Shown: positions 45,658 through 54,436, counted from the stretch's first letter. The stretch: DNA of 64,000 nt from DASZUK01 sp035547695 (GCA_035547695.1 DASZUK010000031.1:1-64000); one strand, 5' to 3'. The notes: a model not told the origin generated them from the letters alone. Program-made: numbers and translations.

Positions 45658-46155
45658 ATGCCCGACGCCACCGAGCCCGGCGCCACCAAGCCCGACGCCA
45701 TCGAGAAGGTCTCGATCATCATCTCCAAGGGGTCCCTCGAGGGCATCTATCCCGGCCTGATCATGGCCAACGGGGCCCGGGCGGAGGGGATCGAGGCCAA
45801 CCTGTTCTTCACCTTCTTCGGCTTGGACGCCATCGACAAGGCTCGCCACGAGCACATCAAGCTGGCGACGGTCGGCAACCCAGGCCTGCACCTGGCCACC
45901 GCGCTCGGCGGGCTGCCCGGGATGCCGTCGGTCATGACCCACTACATGGACCGCAAGATGGCCAAGCTCGACATCCCGCCCATCCCCGAGTTCATCGAGA
46001 TGATCGCGGACACCGGCGCCGGCCTCTACGGCTGCAAGGCGTCGGTCGACCTGTTCGGGCTGGAGAAGGACGACTTCATCGACCAGGTGAAGGACATCAT
46101 CACCGTCGGGGAGTTCTACGGCTTGGCCGCCGGCGGCCAGATCATCTTCACCTGA
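45658..46155 (+). CDS. DsrE2-like sulfur-transfer protein
   Basis: A 165-aa DsrE/F/H-like (peroxiredoxin-family annotated) protein. It has KVSIIISKGSLEGIYPGLIMANGA, the FFTFFGL strand and the conserved LYGCKAS with C126, the likely persulfide-carrying cysteine. The helical hydrophobic stretches suggest membrane association, as in DsrE2. AAGGAG precedes ATG 45658. Last gene of the SQR-DsrC-DsrE run, which probably moves sulfane sulfur to downstream acceptors. Confidence 0.87.
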   Translation: MPDATEPGATKPDAIEKVSIIISKGSLEGIYPGLIMANGARAEGIEANLFFTFFGLDAIDKARHEHIKLATVGNPGLHLATALGGLPGMPSVMTHYMDRKMAKLDIPPIPEFIEMIADTGAGLYGCKASVDLFGLEKDDFIDQVKDIITVGEFYGLAAGGQIIFT

Positions 46156-46172
46156 CACCGTCGACGACTGGG

Positions 46173-46178
46173 TACGGT
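46173..46178 (+). promoter_or_regulatory. -10 box of a probable leaderless aldo/keto reductase promoter
   Basis: TACGGT ends 7 nt before ATG 46186, and no ribosome site precedes that ATG. Confidence 0.45.
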
Positions 46179-46185
46179 TCGCTCC

Positions 46186-47019
46186 ATGACCGTCCCCACC
46201 GTCACCCTCAACAACGGCGTCCACATCCCCCAGCTCGGGTTCGGGGTGTTCCAGATCGACCCGGCCGACACCCGCAAGGCCACCGAGGCCGCCCTGGAGG
46301 TGGGGTACCGGCACGTCGACACCGCCGAGATGTACGGCAACGAGGCCGAGGTGGGGCAGGCCGTCCGGGCGTCCGGGATCGACCGGTCCGAGGTGTTCAT
46401 CACCTCCAAGCTGTCCAACAGCCGCCACCGGCCGGCCGACGTGGCCACGGCCTTCGAGGGCACCCTCCGGGCCCTCGACCTGGACTACGTCGACCTGTTC
46501 CTCGTCCACTGGCCGCTGCCCACCATCGAGATCGACTACGTCGACACCTGGAAGGCCATGGAGGGGCTGCTGGGCACCGGCAGGCTCCGGGCCGTCGGGG
46601 TGTCCAACTTCCAGCCCGCCCATCTCGACCGGGTCCTGGCCGCCGGCACCGTGGTACCGGCGGTGAACCAGGTCGAGGCCCATCCGTACCTCACCCAGGA
46701 CGCCCTCCGGGCCTACGACCGGTCCCACGGCATCGCCACCGAGGCCTGGTCGCCGATCGCCCAGGGCCGGGTGCTGGACGACCCGGCCGTCGTGGCCGTC
46801 GCCGACGCCGTCGGCCGCACCCCGGCCCAGGTGGTGCTGCGTTGGCACATCCAGCGTGGCGACATCGTGTTCCCCAAGTCCGTCACCCGGTCCCGGGTGG
46901 AGGAGAATTTCGCCATCTTCGACTTCGACCTCGCTGACGACCAGATGGCCGCCATCGGCGCCCTGAACCGCGACCAGCGCACCGGCCCGGACCCGGACAC
47001 CTTCGACCGCCGGCCGTGA
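46186..47019 (+). CDS. Aldo/keto reductase
   Basis: Cytosolic NADPH-dependent reductase (277 aa) of the AKR5-like type. Catalytic tetrad: Asp in GYRHVDTAEMY (with Tyr55), Lys in VFITSKLSN and His in LFLVHWPLP. NADPH-binding motif is IVFPKSVTRSRVEENF. Length is typical. Substrates are probably small aldehydes or diketones, but not defined by sequence. It has its own promoter and is not clearly part of the sulfur operon. Confidence 0.92.
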   Translation: MTVPTVTLNNGVHIPQLGFGVFQIDPADTRKATEAALEVGYRHVDTAEMYGNEAEVGQAVRASGIDRSEVFITSKLSNSRHRPADVATAFEGTLRALDLDYVDLFLVHWPLPTIEIDYVDTWKAMEGLLGTGRLRAVGVSNFQPAHLDRVLAAGTVVPAVNQVEAHPYLTQDALRAYDRSHGIATEAWSPIAQGRVLDDPAVVAVADAVGRTPAQVVLRWHIQRGDIVFPKSVTRSRVEENFAIFDFDLADDQMAAIGALNRDQRTGPDPDTFDRRP

Positions 47020-47109
47020 CCCCGCGCGGACATCGGTCACCGGGGTAGCTACGGTCTGCCCGGACCGGACGTGACGGTCGCCCGGCGGCTGCCATCAGGA
47101 GGGGTCACC

Positions 47110-49080
47110 ATGTCGAAGCCTTGGTTCCGCGCGCCCTCGATCCGGTGGCTTCTGGTCCCGGTGGCCGCGACGGCGGCCGCCGGCGGCCTGCTGGCGGCGT
47201 TACCCGCGGCCACCACCGCCGCCTCCACCACCGTCGCCGTGTCGGTGGCCGGCAATGCGCTGGTGAACGGCGCCGGCCAGCCCATCCGGCTGCTCGGCGT
47301 CGACCGGTCCGGCACCGAGTACGCCTGCATCCAGGGTTGGGGCATCTTCGACGGCCCGTCCACCGCCACATCCGTCGCCGCCATGGCGGCCTGGCACGTC
47401 AACGCGGTCCGGGTCCCGCTGAACGAGGACTGCTGGCTGGGCATCAACGGCGTCAACCCCGCCTACGGCGGCGCCAACTACCGGTCCGCCGTCCAGGACT
47501 ACGTGCACCTGCTCAACGCCGCCGGCCTGGTGGCCGTGCTGGACCTGCACTGGAACGCCCCCGGCACCACACCGGCCAACGGCCAGCAGGTGATGGCCGA
47601 CGCCGACCACTCCCCGGCGTTCTGGACCTCGGTGGCCACCGCCTTCAAGGCCAACCCCGGGGTGGTGTTCGACCTGTACAACGAGCCCCACGACGTCTCC
47701 TGGCCGTGCTGGCTGGACGGCTGCACCACGTCGGCCGGCTGGAAGGCCGCCGGCATGCAGACACTGGTGGACGCCGTCCGCGGTACCGGGGCCACCCAGC
47801 CCCTGATGGTCGGCGGCCTCAACTGGGGCGGCGACCTCAGCCAGTGGCTGGCCCACGAACCGGTCGACCCGCTGCACCAGCTTGTGGCGTCGGTGCACAT
47901 CTACAACTTCAGCCAGTGCAACACCCAGGCCTGCTGGGACCAGACCATCGCTCCTGTCGCCGCCAAGGTGCCGGTGGTCACCGGCGAGCTCGGCGAGACC
48001 GACTGCGGCACCTCCTTCGTCGACGGCTACATGGCCTGGGCCGACACCGTCGGGGTGTCCTACCTCGGCTGGACCTGGGACGCCGGCGGCGGTTGGTCCT
48101 GCACCAACGGCCCGTCGTTGATCACCGACTACCAGGGAGACCCCACCCCCTTCGGCGCCGGCCTCCGGGCCCACCTGGCCACCCTCGGCGGCGGCGGCAC
48201 CACGACCACCACCGCACCGCCCGTCACCACCATGCCGCCGGCCACCACGACCACCACCGCCCCGCCGTCCGGCAGGGCCACCGTGACCTACGCCGTCACC
48301 AACCAGTGGGCCGGCGGCCTGCAGGCCGACCTGGCCATCGCGAACGGCACCTCCGCCGCCCTCGGCACCCCGTGGACCCTGTCGTTCACCGTGCCGGCCG
48401 GGGCGGCCAGGATCACCAGCCTGTGGAACGGCACAGTCCGGTCCACCACCGCCGGCGGCGTCACCACCATCACCGTCACCGGTCCCAACTGGCAGGCCAC
48501 CATCCCGGCCGGCACCACCTGGCACGTCGGGTACACCGCCAACGGCCCCGGGGCCACCCCGGCCAACTGCCTGCTGGACGGCGAGGGCTGCACGTTCGCC
48601 ACCGCCGGCGGCTCCACCACCACCACCACGACCACCAGCACCACCACGACCACGACCACGGCCCCGAAGCCGACCACCACGACGACCACCAGCACCACGA
48701 CGACCACGGCCCCGAAGCCGACCACGACGACCACGACGGCTCCCGCCGGTGGCAAGGTCACGGTCGCCTACACGGTCACCAACCAGTGGACCGGCGGGCT
48801 GCAGGCCGATGTGGCCATCACCAACGGGTCCGCCGCCGCCCTCGGCACCCCGTGGACGCTCACGTTCACCCTGCCGTCGACGGACGTGGTGACCAGCCTG
48901 TGGAACGGCACGCTGCGGTCGTCCACCGCCGCCGGCGTCACCACCATCACCGTCACCGGTCCCAACTGGCAGCCCACCATCCCGCCCGGCACCACCTGGC
49001 ACGTCGGCTACGTGGCCAACGGCCCCCCGGCACGGCCGTCGGGGTGCATGATCGACGGGAAGGCCTGCTCGTTCGGCTGA
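47110..49080 (+). CDS. Secreted GH5 cellulase with two CBM2 modules
   Basis: Exported glycoside hydrolase (656 aa). Signal peptide residues 1-38. A GH5 catalytic domain (~45-370) has acid/base Glu192 in LYNEPHD and probable nucleophile Glu293 in TGELGETD. A Thr/Pro linker leads to CBM2 module 1 (ATVTYAVTNQWAGGLQADLA ... CLLDGEGC), a second Thr-rich linker from (ACC/ACG) codons, and CBM2 module 2 (VTVAYTVTNQWTGGLQADVA ... CMIDGKAC). CBM2 binds crystalline cellulose. The two modules are very similar, indicating recent duplication. ATG 47110 has AGGAGGGG 6 nt upstream. Confidence 0.93.
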   Translation: MSKPWFRAPSIRWLLVPVAATAAAGGLLAALPAATTAASTTVAVSVAGNALVNGAGQPIRLLGVDRSGTEYACIQGWGIFDGPSTATSVAAMAAWHVNAVRVPLNEDCWLGINGVNPAYGGANYRSAVQDYVHLLNAAGLVAVLDLHWNAPGTTPANGQQVMADADHSPAFWTSVATAFKANPGVVFDLYNEPHDVSWPCWLDGCTTSAGWKAAGMQTLVDAVRGTGATQPLMVGGLNWGGDLSQWLAHEPVDPLHQLVASVHIYNFSQCNTQACWDQTIAPVAAKVPVVTGELGETDCGTSFVDGYMAWADTVGVSYLGWTWDAGGGWSCTNGPSLITDYQGDPTPFGAGLRAHLATLGGGGTTTTTAPPVTTMPPATTTTTAPPSGRATVTYAVTNQWAGGLQADLAIANGTSAALGTPWTLSFTVPAGAARITSLWNGTVRSTTAGGVTTITVTGPNWQATIPAGTTWHVGYTANGPGATPANCLLDGEGCTFATAGGSTTTTTTTSTTTTTTTAPKPTTTTTTSTTTTTAPKPTTTTTTAPAGGKVTVAYTVTNQWTGGLQADVAITNGSAAALGTPWTLTFTLPSTDVVTSLWNGTLRSSTAAGVTTITVTGPNWQPTIPPGTTWHVGYVANGPPARPSGCMIDGKACSFG

Positions 49081-49107
49081 CGTCCGGTGCGTGCCGATGC
49101 CCTGGTT

Positions 49108-49159
49108 GCCGACCCGGCCAGCCGACCCGGTCAGCCAACACGGTCGGCCGACCCGGTCG
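49108..49159. repeat. 13-bp tandem repeat, four copies
   Basis: Four consecutive 13-nt units, consensus GCCGACCCGGTCA/G, in the 253-bp gap between the cellulase and the SDR gene, with a degenerate fifth unit. Apart from this array and the promoter/operator downstream, the gap holds nothing gene-like. Confidence 0.8.
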
Positions 49160-49231
49160 GCGGCCGACCCGGCGGCGGTCCAACGGCGGGGCGTGGCGCC
49201 GGTCACCACCGACCGGGCCGGGCCGCCTGTC

Positions 49232-49245
49232 CATCTGTATACTGA
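49232..49245. promoter_or_regulatory. Shared catabolic operator site 1 (SDR promoter)
   Basis: Minus strand TCAGTATACAGATG, matching the TCAGTAYACA motif found at 51685, 54564 and 60987. The plus strand contains the -10 TATACT (49238-49243), so a bound repressor would block the SDR promoter. Confidence 0.6.
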
Positions 49246-49333
49246 CCATTTCGGAGACCCGGCTCGCACACGCCGGCAGCCGACAGCCGGCACCCACCGC
49301 GGGCCGGCCCCAGGACAGGAGCAGGAGGACGCC

Positions 49334-50113
49334 ATGGCCCACGCAGCCCCCCTCGACGGTGGTGCGGTCCTGATCACCGGTGCCGGTTCGGGGATCGGTG
49401 CGGCCATGGCCCGAGAGGCCGCCGACGCGGGGGCGACGGTGGCGGTGAACGACATCGATGCCGACGGCGCCGAGCGGACGGTGGCCGGCCTGGAGGAGGA
49501 CGGGCTGGCGGCCTACGCGGTACCCGGTGACGTGGCCACGCCGGAGGGGGCGAAGGCGGTGGTCGGGGCGGCGGTCGAAGCGCTCGGCCGGCTGACCGGG
49601 CTGGTGAACAACGTCGGGATCGTGCGCGGCGGTCCGCTGCTGACCATCACCGCCGACGAGTGGGACCTCATCATGACGGTGGACTGCAGCAGCGCCCTGT
49701 TCTGCAGCCAGGCCGCCTACGAGCACCTGCTGGCCACCGGCGGCCCGATCGTCAACACGTCGTCGCTCTGCGGCGTCTTCCCCGCGCCCGGCGCCGGGTC
49801 GTACAACGCCGCCAAGGCCGCCCTGTTGACCCTGACCCAGCAGCTCGCCCTCGAGTGGGGTCCTGCCGGGATCCGGGTGAACGCCATCGCACCGGGCATC
49901 GTCAGCGGGACCAGGTTCTCGGCCAGCAGCCAGGACCCGGGCGCGGCGGCGCGGCGGGGGCCGATCGTCCCGCTGCGCCGGACGGGCCGGGCCGAGGACA
50001 TCGCGTCGGTGGCGGTGTTCCTGCTGAGCGACGCCGCCCGCTACGTGACCGGGCAGACCCTGGTGGTGGACGGCGGCCTGGGGATCGCCGTACAGACGTT
50101 CATCCCGGCCTGA
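49334..50113 (+). CDS. SDR-family oxidoreductase
   Basis: NAD(P)-dependent short-chain dehydrogenase (259 aa). Cofactor motif TGAGSGIGAAMA at 15-26, NNVGIV, Ser in NTSSLCG, and catalytic SYNAAKAAL (YxxxK). C-terminal VTGQTLVVDGG. Classical SDR with unknown hydroxy/keto substrate. GCAGGAGG precedes ATG 49334. First gene of the catabolic cluster; its promoter carries the shared operator. Confidence 0.92.
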   Translation: MAHAAPLDGGAVLITGAGSGIGAAMAREAADAGATVAVNDIDADGAERTVAGLEEDGLAAYAVPGDVATPEGAKAVVGAAVEALGRLTGLVNNVGIVRGGPLLTITADEWDLIMTVDCSSALFCSQAAYEHLLATGGPIVNTSSLCGVFPAPGAGSYNAAKAALLTLTQQLALEWGPAGIRVNAIAPGIVSGTRFSASSQDPGAAARRGPIVPLRRTGRAEDIASVAVFLLSDAARYVTGQTLVVDGGLGIAVQTFIPA

Positions 50114-50142
50114 CCGCCGGCACACCGGCCGGCCGGGAGCGG

Positions 50143-51324
50143 TCACACCTCCAGGCCGAGGAGGTCGGCGGCGGTGTCGTGGACGATGGCGGCGATCTCC
50201 CTGGGCGGGACGCCGGCGAACTGGCGGTGGTTGACCTCGCGGGAATGGGGGAACAGCCCCTCGGCGTGGGGGTAGTCGTTGCCCCACAGCAGGCAGCCCA
50301 GGCCGATGTCGTGGCGGGACCGGATGGCCACCGGGTCGTACATGAACGTGCACTTCACGTTCCGGCGGACGTAGTAGCTCGGCGGGGCCAGGTCGAGCTG
50401 GTCGATGCCCATCTGCGCCCGCAGGCTGATGGGGGAGCCATCGGAGTACCGGTTGTCGTGGAAGAAGTCGGCGGACTCCATGAACCACGGCAGCCAGCCG
50501 GCGGCGGTCTCCACCATCACCACGCGGAGGCCGGGGTGCCGCTCGAACACGCCGCTGTTCACCAGCGATCCCAGGGTCTCGGTGGTGGCGGCGAACAGGT
50601 AGTGCAACATGGTCAGGTGGGTGCCGGGGAGGTCGATGGGCGCCGGACCGGCGCCGTTGTACTCGCCGCGGCCGTTGACGTGGAACGCCAACGGCACCCC
50701 GACCTGCTCGGCGGCGGCCCACAGCGGCTCCCAGTCGGGATGGGAGAACGGGCGGCCGGCGACGTGGTAGGGGAGCAGCCCCGGACGGAGGCCGAGGCCG
50801 GCAGCTCGGCGGAGCTCGGCCGCCGCGTTGGTCGGATCGGTGAGGGGAAGGACGATGGTGGGTGCGAACGTGTCCAGGTGTCCGGCGAAGGTGGCGGCGG
50901 TCCAGTCGTTCTGGATCTCGCACCACAGCCGGTCCCCGTCGGGATCGGACGGCCCGCCGAAGAAGTTGGTGATCACGATCTCCCCGACGACCCCGTCGCG
51001 GGCCATCTCCTCCCGCCGCGACTCGACGGTGAACCCCGGGCTGGCCTCCAGGCAGCAGTTCCCCTGGAGCAGCCGGGCCATCTGCCGCTCGTCGTCCGGG
51101 TCCACCGGCACTCCGCCGGCCAGGGCGTCGGTGACCCGGTTGCCGCTGCTGCGGCCGGCCGCCATCTGCCGGGAGAGGAACGGGGCGGGCCGGACCAGGA
51201 AGGTCTCCGACCCACGCCGCTCCAGGTGGGTCACCTCGTTCCGGTACCGATCCGGCAGCCGATCGGCCAGGGTGGGGGGCAGTGGGAAGTGGCTGTCGGT
51301 GGTGATCAGCGGGTAGTCGAACAC
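50143..51324 (-). CDS. Amidohydrolase-family (amidohydrolase 2) hydrolase/decarboxylase
   Basis: A 393-aa protein of the amidohydrolase-2 (ACMSD-like) family, whose members hydrolyse or decarboxylate ring-cleavage-type substrates with one metal ion. Features: N-terminal TDSHFPLP (altered HxH, giving DSH), VPLAFHVNGRGEYNG, HYLFAATTETLGSLVNSGVFERHPGLRVVMVETAAGW and LLWGNDYPHAEG (metal Asp). The pattern HPGLR/ETAAGWLP is typical. The N-terminal metal motif is not the full HxH. GTG 51324 start. Role in the aromatic or steroid-like pathway inferred from context. Confidence 0.82.
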   Translation of the reverse strand: MFDYPLITTDSHFPLPPTLADRLPDRYRNEVTHLERRGSETFLVRPAPFLSRQMAAGRSSGNRVTDALAGGVPVDPDDERQMARLLQGNCCLEASPGFTVESRREEMARDGVVGEIVITNFFGGPSDPDGDRLWCEIQNDWTAATFAGHLDTFAPTIVLPLTDPTNAAAELRRAAGLGLRPGLLPYHVAGRPFSHPDWEPLWAAAEQVGVPLAFHVNGRGEYNGAGPAPIDLPGTHLTMLHYLFAATTETLGSLVNSGVFERHPGLRVVMVETAAGWLPWFMESADFFHDNRYSDGSPISLRAQMGIDQLDLAPPSYYVRRNVKCTFMYDPVAIRSRHDIGLGCLLWGNDYPHAEGLFPHSREVNHRQFAGVPPREIAAIVHDTAADLLGLEV

Positions 51325-51346
51325 CGTTCCACCGGTCCCGGTCGGC

Positions 51347-51652
51347 TCAGGCCGACACGTCCACCCAGACGCTCCGGCTCCAGTCCTTCCACTTGGCCAT
51401 CACCGACTTGCCCCACTCGGTCGGTTCTTTGCGCATGTACGCCGGGCTGGTGGCCGCCTCGGGGTCGCTGAGCTCGTAGATCACCAGGTACTTGGGCGAG
51501 CCGTCGTCCAGCTTGAACCGGCGGGCACCGATGAACCCCGGCTCGGCCAGCTTCTCCGGGAGGTGCTCCTCGTCGTACCAGCGGTTGAGCTCCTCCTCGT
51601 CGGCCGGGTCCACCTCGACGGTCACCACCAGCACCGATTTGGACTTGTCCAT
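51347..51652 (-). CDS. EthD-like dimeric alpha/beta-barrel protein
   Basis: A 101-aa ferredoxin-like-fold (dimeric alpha-beta barrel) protein. It has VLVVTVEVDPADEEELNRWYDEEHLPEKL near the N-terminus, then GARRFKLDDGSPKYLVIYELSD. Small proteins of this type accompany oxygenases and polyketide or aromatic pathways. ATG 51652 has GGAGGGGGG upstream; an in-frame ATG 51685 overlaps the operator and is unlikely. Same strand as the amidohydrolase gene (22-bp gap). Confidence 0.78.
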   Translation of the reverse strand: MDKSKSVLVVTVEVDPADEEELNRWYDEEHLPEKLAEPGFIGARRFKLDDGSPKYLVIYELSDPEAATSPAYMRKEPTEWGKSVMAKWKDWSRSVWVDVSA

Positions 51653-51684
51653 CGCCCCCCTCCCTCCCGTCGACCGAGTGCTCA

Positions 51685-51698
51685 TCAGTATACAAACT
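51685..51698. promoter_or_regulatory. Shared catabolic operator site 2 (EthD-like promoter)
   Basis: TCAGTATACAAACT. On the minus strand it contains the -10 TATACT about 35 nt before ATG 51652 of the EthD-like gene, which likely also drives the amidohydrolase. Confidence 0.6.
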
Positions 51699-51776
51699 TA
51701 TTTCGTGACGTCGAAGGGCCGCCGGCGATATGGCATCGCCGTCCGGGAGGCGGCCATCGGTGGCCTCCCGGACGGC

Positions 51777-52958
51777 CTACGCGGCTTCGAAGTTGATGAC
51801 CGCCCGGTTGACGCCCCGGGTGGGCACCAACTGCCCGCGGACGATGGTGCTCTCGTCGACCTCCCACTCGCTCAGGTTCTTGAGCATCACCTGGAGGGCC
51901 ACCCGGGTCTCCAGGCGGGCGACCGCGTTGCCGAGGCAGTAGTGGATGCCGTGGCCGAACGTGTAGTGGGACTTGATCTTTCGGTCGATGTCGAGGACGT
52001 CGGGGTGGTCGTACACGGTCTCGTCGTGGTTGGCCGACCCGTAGAGGATGAGGACCTGGTCGCCGGCGGGGATGGTGGTGCCGCTGACTGTGACGTCCCG
52101 CATGGTCTTGCGCGCCAGACCCTGCACCGGCGACTCGTACCGGAGCAGCTCCTCCAGCGCCGTCGGCCAGCGCTCCGGCTCGTTGCGCAGGGCCCGCTGC
52201 ACGTCGGGGAACCGCCCCAGGGAGATGATGGCGTTGCAGATCATGTTGATGGTGGTGTTCTGCGAGGCGTCGTGGAGGAGGCCGCAGAAACCGGAGATCT
52301 CCTCGTTGCTGAGGTCCTCGCCCTCCACCTGGGCATTGAGGATGAGCGACACCAGGTCGTCGGTCTGCTCCTCCCGCCGCTTTACCACCAGGTCCTTCCA
52401 GTAGGCGTCCATCTCCCCCCAGGCCTTCAGCGCCGACTCGCTGGTGAAGTCACCACCGCCGAGGGTGTCCAGGTTCCATCGGAGGAACTTCTCGTGGTCC
52501 TCCCACGGCAGGTTCATGAGGGTGCACATGGTGTTGGTGGGGATCGACCGGGCGAACTGGGTGACGACGTCGGCGGACCCGTCCTCCCGGAAGGCGGCCA
52601 CCAGCTCCTCCGCCTGGGCGCGGACCACCGGTTCGAGCCCGGCCACCCGGGACGTGGTCAACACCCGGGACAGGATCGACCGCAACTGGTCGTGTCGGGG
52701 CGGGTCCATGTGGAACATGGTCTCGGGGAGCAGCGAGGCGTCGGTGTCGATCAGGGTGCCGGCAGCGGACGAGAAGGTGCGCCAGTCGGCCAGCGAGCTG
52801 TCGACGTCCGCCGCCCTGGAGATCATCCAGTAGTGCGGCCAGATGCGATAGTTCGGGATCTCCCGCCTGTACACCGGGTGGTGGTTTCGCATCTCGGCGT
52901 AATAGGGGTAGGGATTTTCCCAATATTGAGGATCGAAGGGATCGAATTCGAAGTCCAT
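51777..52958 (-). CDS. Cytochrome P450
   Basis: Monooxygenase (393 aa) with the heme loop FGHGIHYCLGNAVARLE (Cys ligand), the K-helix ELLR in ALEELLRYESPVQGL, and RGVNRAVINF at the end. The I-helix reads DASQNTT where most P450s have (A/G)Gx(D/E)T. The acidic residue used in O2 activation is thus replaced by Asn. ATG 52958 has GGAGGAG upstream. Resembles bacterial P450s that hydroxylate terpenoid, steroid or aromatic compounds; no dedicated ferredoxin reductase is nearby. Confidence 0.92.
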   Translation of the reverse strand: MDFEFDPFDPQYWENPYPYYAEMRNHHPVYRREIPNYRIWPHYWMISRAADVDSSLADWRTFSSAAGTLIDTDASLLPETMFHMDPPRHDQLRSILSRVLTTSRVAGLEPVVRAQAEELVAAFREDGSADVVTQFARSIPTNTMCTLMNLPWEDHEKFLRWNLDTLGGGDFTSESALKAWGEMDAYWKDLVVKRREEQTDDLVSLILNAQVEGEDLSNEEISGFCGLLHDASQNTTINMICNAIISLGRFPDVQRALRNEPERWPTALEELLRYESPVQGLARKTMRDVTVSGTTIPAGDQVLILYGSANHDETVYDHPDVLDIDRKIKSHYTFGHGIHYCLGNAVARLETRVALQVMLKNLSEWEVDESTIVRGQLVPTRGVNRAVINFEAA

Positions 52959-53081
52959 GTGCTCTCCTCCATTACCGTGCCCGAACCGTTCCTGCCCGCC
53001 GGGGCCCTCCGACGGGATGCTCCGCCTCGGCCTGGGCCGGCCCACCCGTCACCGGTCGACGACCGGCTGGTCCCGATTAAG

Positions 53082-53094
53082 TTGTATAGCACAA
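53082..53094. promoter_or_regulatory. MarR-type dyad in the P450/MarR intergenic region
   Basis: TTGTATAGCACAA (TTGT-N5-ACAA) lies in the 352-bp gap between divergent P450 and MarR genes, in an AT-richer patch (53075-53125). It could control either gene. It shares TTGTATA with the other catabolic operators. Nothing else gene-like is in 52959-53310. Confidence 0.5.
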
Positions 53095-53316
53095 TGACCC
53101 TTGGGACAACTATTGCATCCTACAAGGAAAGATTCTCTCCGGAGCCAGAAGCGTTACCATGCCGGTTGTACCCGCCGTTACGACCGATGGAGACTGCGTA
53201 GTGAGGAGAGGAGAGCCATCTCGGACGGACCGGTTGTCGGTCGGGTCCCGTGGGGACCGACGCCCGACGACGGCATCGCCGGCCGACACCGGCCGCGGGG
53301 GGAGGGTGGCGTGCCG

Positions 53317-53871
53317 ATGAAGCGGGCAGCGACGTCCCGGCCAAACGGCAACGGCCGGCCGGCCGGCAATGGTCGGTCGAACGGCAACGGTCGGTCGAAC
53401 GGCGTCGGCCGGGACGGCGGGATCGAGCTGACCACGGCGCCGGGCCACCTGATCCGCCGGGCGCAGCAGGCGCACAACCTCATCTGGTCCACCGAGGTCG
53501 ACGACTCGCTCACCTCCATCCAGTTCGCCGTGTTGAACGTCCTCGTCGCCGAACCGGGGATCGACCAGAAGACCCTCGGTGAACGGGTGCACCTCGACCG
53601 GTCGACCATCGCCGACGTGGTCGCCCGGCTGGTGAAGCGGGGGCTGATCAAGCGGGTCCGGGACACCACAGACGGCAGGCGGCGGCTGCTAAAGCTGAGC
53701 AGCGCCGGGACGGCCACCCTCCGAAAGGCGACGCCGGCGGTCGAGCGGGTGGGGGTCCGCCTGGTGGAGCCGCTGTCCGCGGCCGAGGTGGACCAGTTCA
53801 TGACATTGCTCGAGAAGGTGGTCCGGGGGAACGAGGTCACCACGCGGGACGTCGTCGCCCACGGTGGTTGA
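53317..53871 (+). CDS. MarR-family regulator with Gly/Asn/Arg-rich N-terminal tail
   Basis: Winged-helix regulator (184 aa). The first ~35 residues are a low-complexity GN/GR-rich tail (NGNGRSNGNGRSNGVGRDGG) encoded by an 18-bp repeat. The MarR domain follows: HLIRRAQQAHNLIWSTEVDD, IDQKTLGERVHLDRSTIADVVARLVKRGLI and the wing RDTTDGRRRLLKLS. ATG 53317 is 10 nt after GGAGGG; GTG 53311 is 4 nt after it, so the start is uncertain by two codons. A likely repressor of the catabolic cluster. Confidence 0.88.
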   Translation: MKRAATSRPNGNGRPAGNGRSNGNGRSNGVGRDGGIELTTAPGHLIRRAQQAHNLIWSTEVDDSLTSIQFAVLNVLVAEPGIDQKTLGERVHLDRSTIADVVARLVKRGLIKRVRDTTDGRRRLLKLSSAGTATLRKATPAVERVGVRLVEPLSAAEVDQFMTLLEKVVRGNEVTTRDVVAHGG

Positions 53872-53893
53872 CCGGCCCGGGCAGTCCACCTGC

Positions 53894-54436
53894 TCAATCC
53901 TGCTCCAGGCGCGCCTGCTCCAGGCGTGATTCCCGGGCCACCAGGGCCACGCCGTCGGCCAGCCGGCCCATCAGCTCGGCCAGGGTGGCCACCTCGCCGG
54001 GGGTGAACCCGGCCAGGAACCGCTCCATGAGCTGCCGCCGGCCGGCGTGGATGCGGGCGCACTCGCTGACCCCCTTCGGGGTCGCCCGGATGATGACGAC
54101 CCGGCCGTCGTCGGGGGTCACCGCCCGGTCCACCATGCCCTCGTGGACCAGCCGGTTGATCATCCGGGTGGCCGTCGACGGATCGATGTGGAGGGCGTTG
54201 GCGAACTCGCTCATCCGCCATCCGTCGCGGGTGACGATCACCTCGAGGGAGTCCACCTGCGCCGGGTCGAGCGCGTCGGCTCCGGTCCCGTAGAGCTCCT
54301 GGCGGAGCAGGCGCATCGGCCCGCGCCGGAGCTCACGCCAGGCGTCGAAGATCCTCCGGGTGTCGTTCGCCCAGGTCTTCGATGGGGCGTCCTGCCCCGT
54401 ATCCGCACTGACTCTGCGCAACGAACGAGCCTCCAT
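53894..54436 (-). CDS. MarR-family regulator
   Basis: Winged-helix regulator (180 aa) with DWRELRRG-like N-terminal helices, WRMSEFANALHIDPSTATRMINRLVHEGMV (recognition helix) and wing PDDGRVVIIRATPKG. Convergent to the other MarR gene (22 bp between stops) and divergent from the KstD-like gene. ATG 54436 is chosen; TAGATT just upstream of a GTG at 54451 places the transcript start near there. Either MarR could bind the shared TCAGTAYACA sites. Confidence 0.87.
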   Translation of the reverse strand: MEARSLRRVSADTGQDAPSKTWANDTRRIFDAWRELRRGPMRLLRQELYGTGADALDPAQVDSLEVIVTRDGWRMSEFANALHIDPSTATRMINRLVHEGMVDRAVTPDDGRVVIIRATPKGVSECARIHAGRRQLMERFLAGFTPGEVATLAELMGRLADGVALVARESRLEQARLEQD

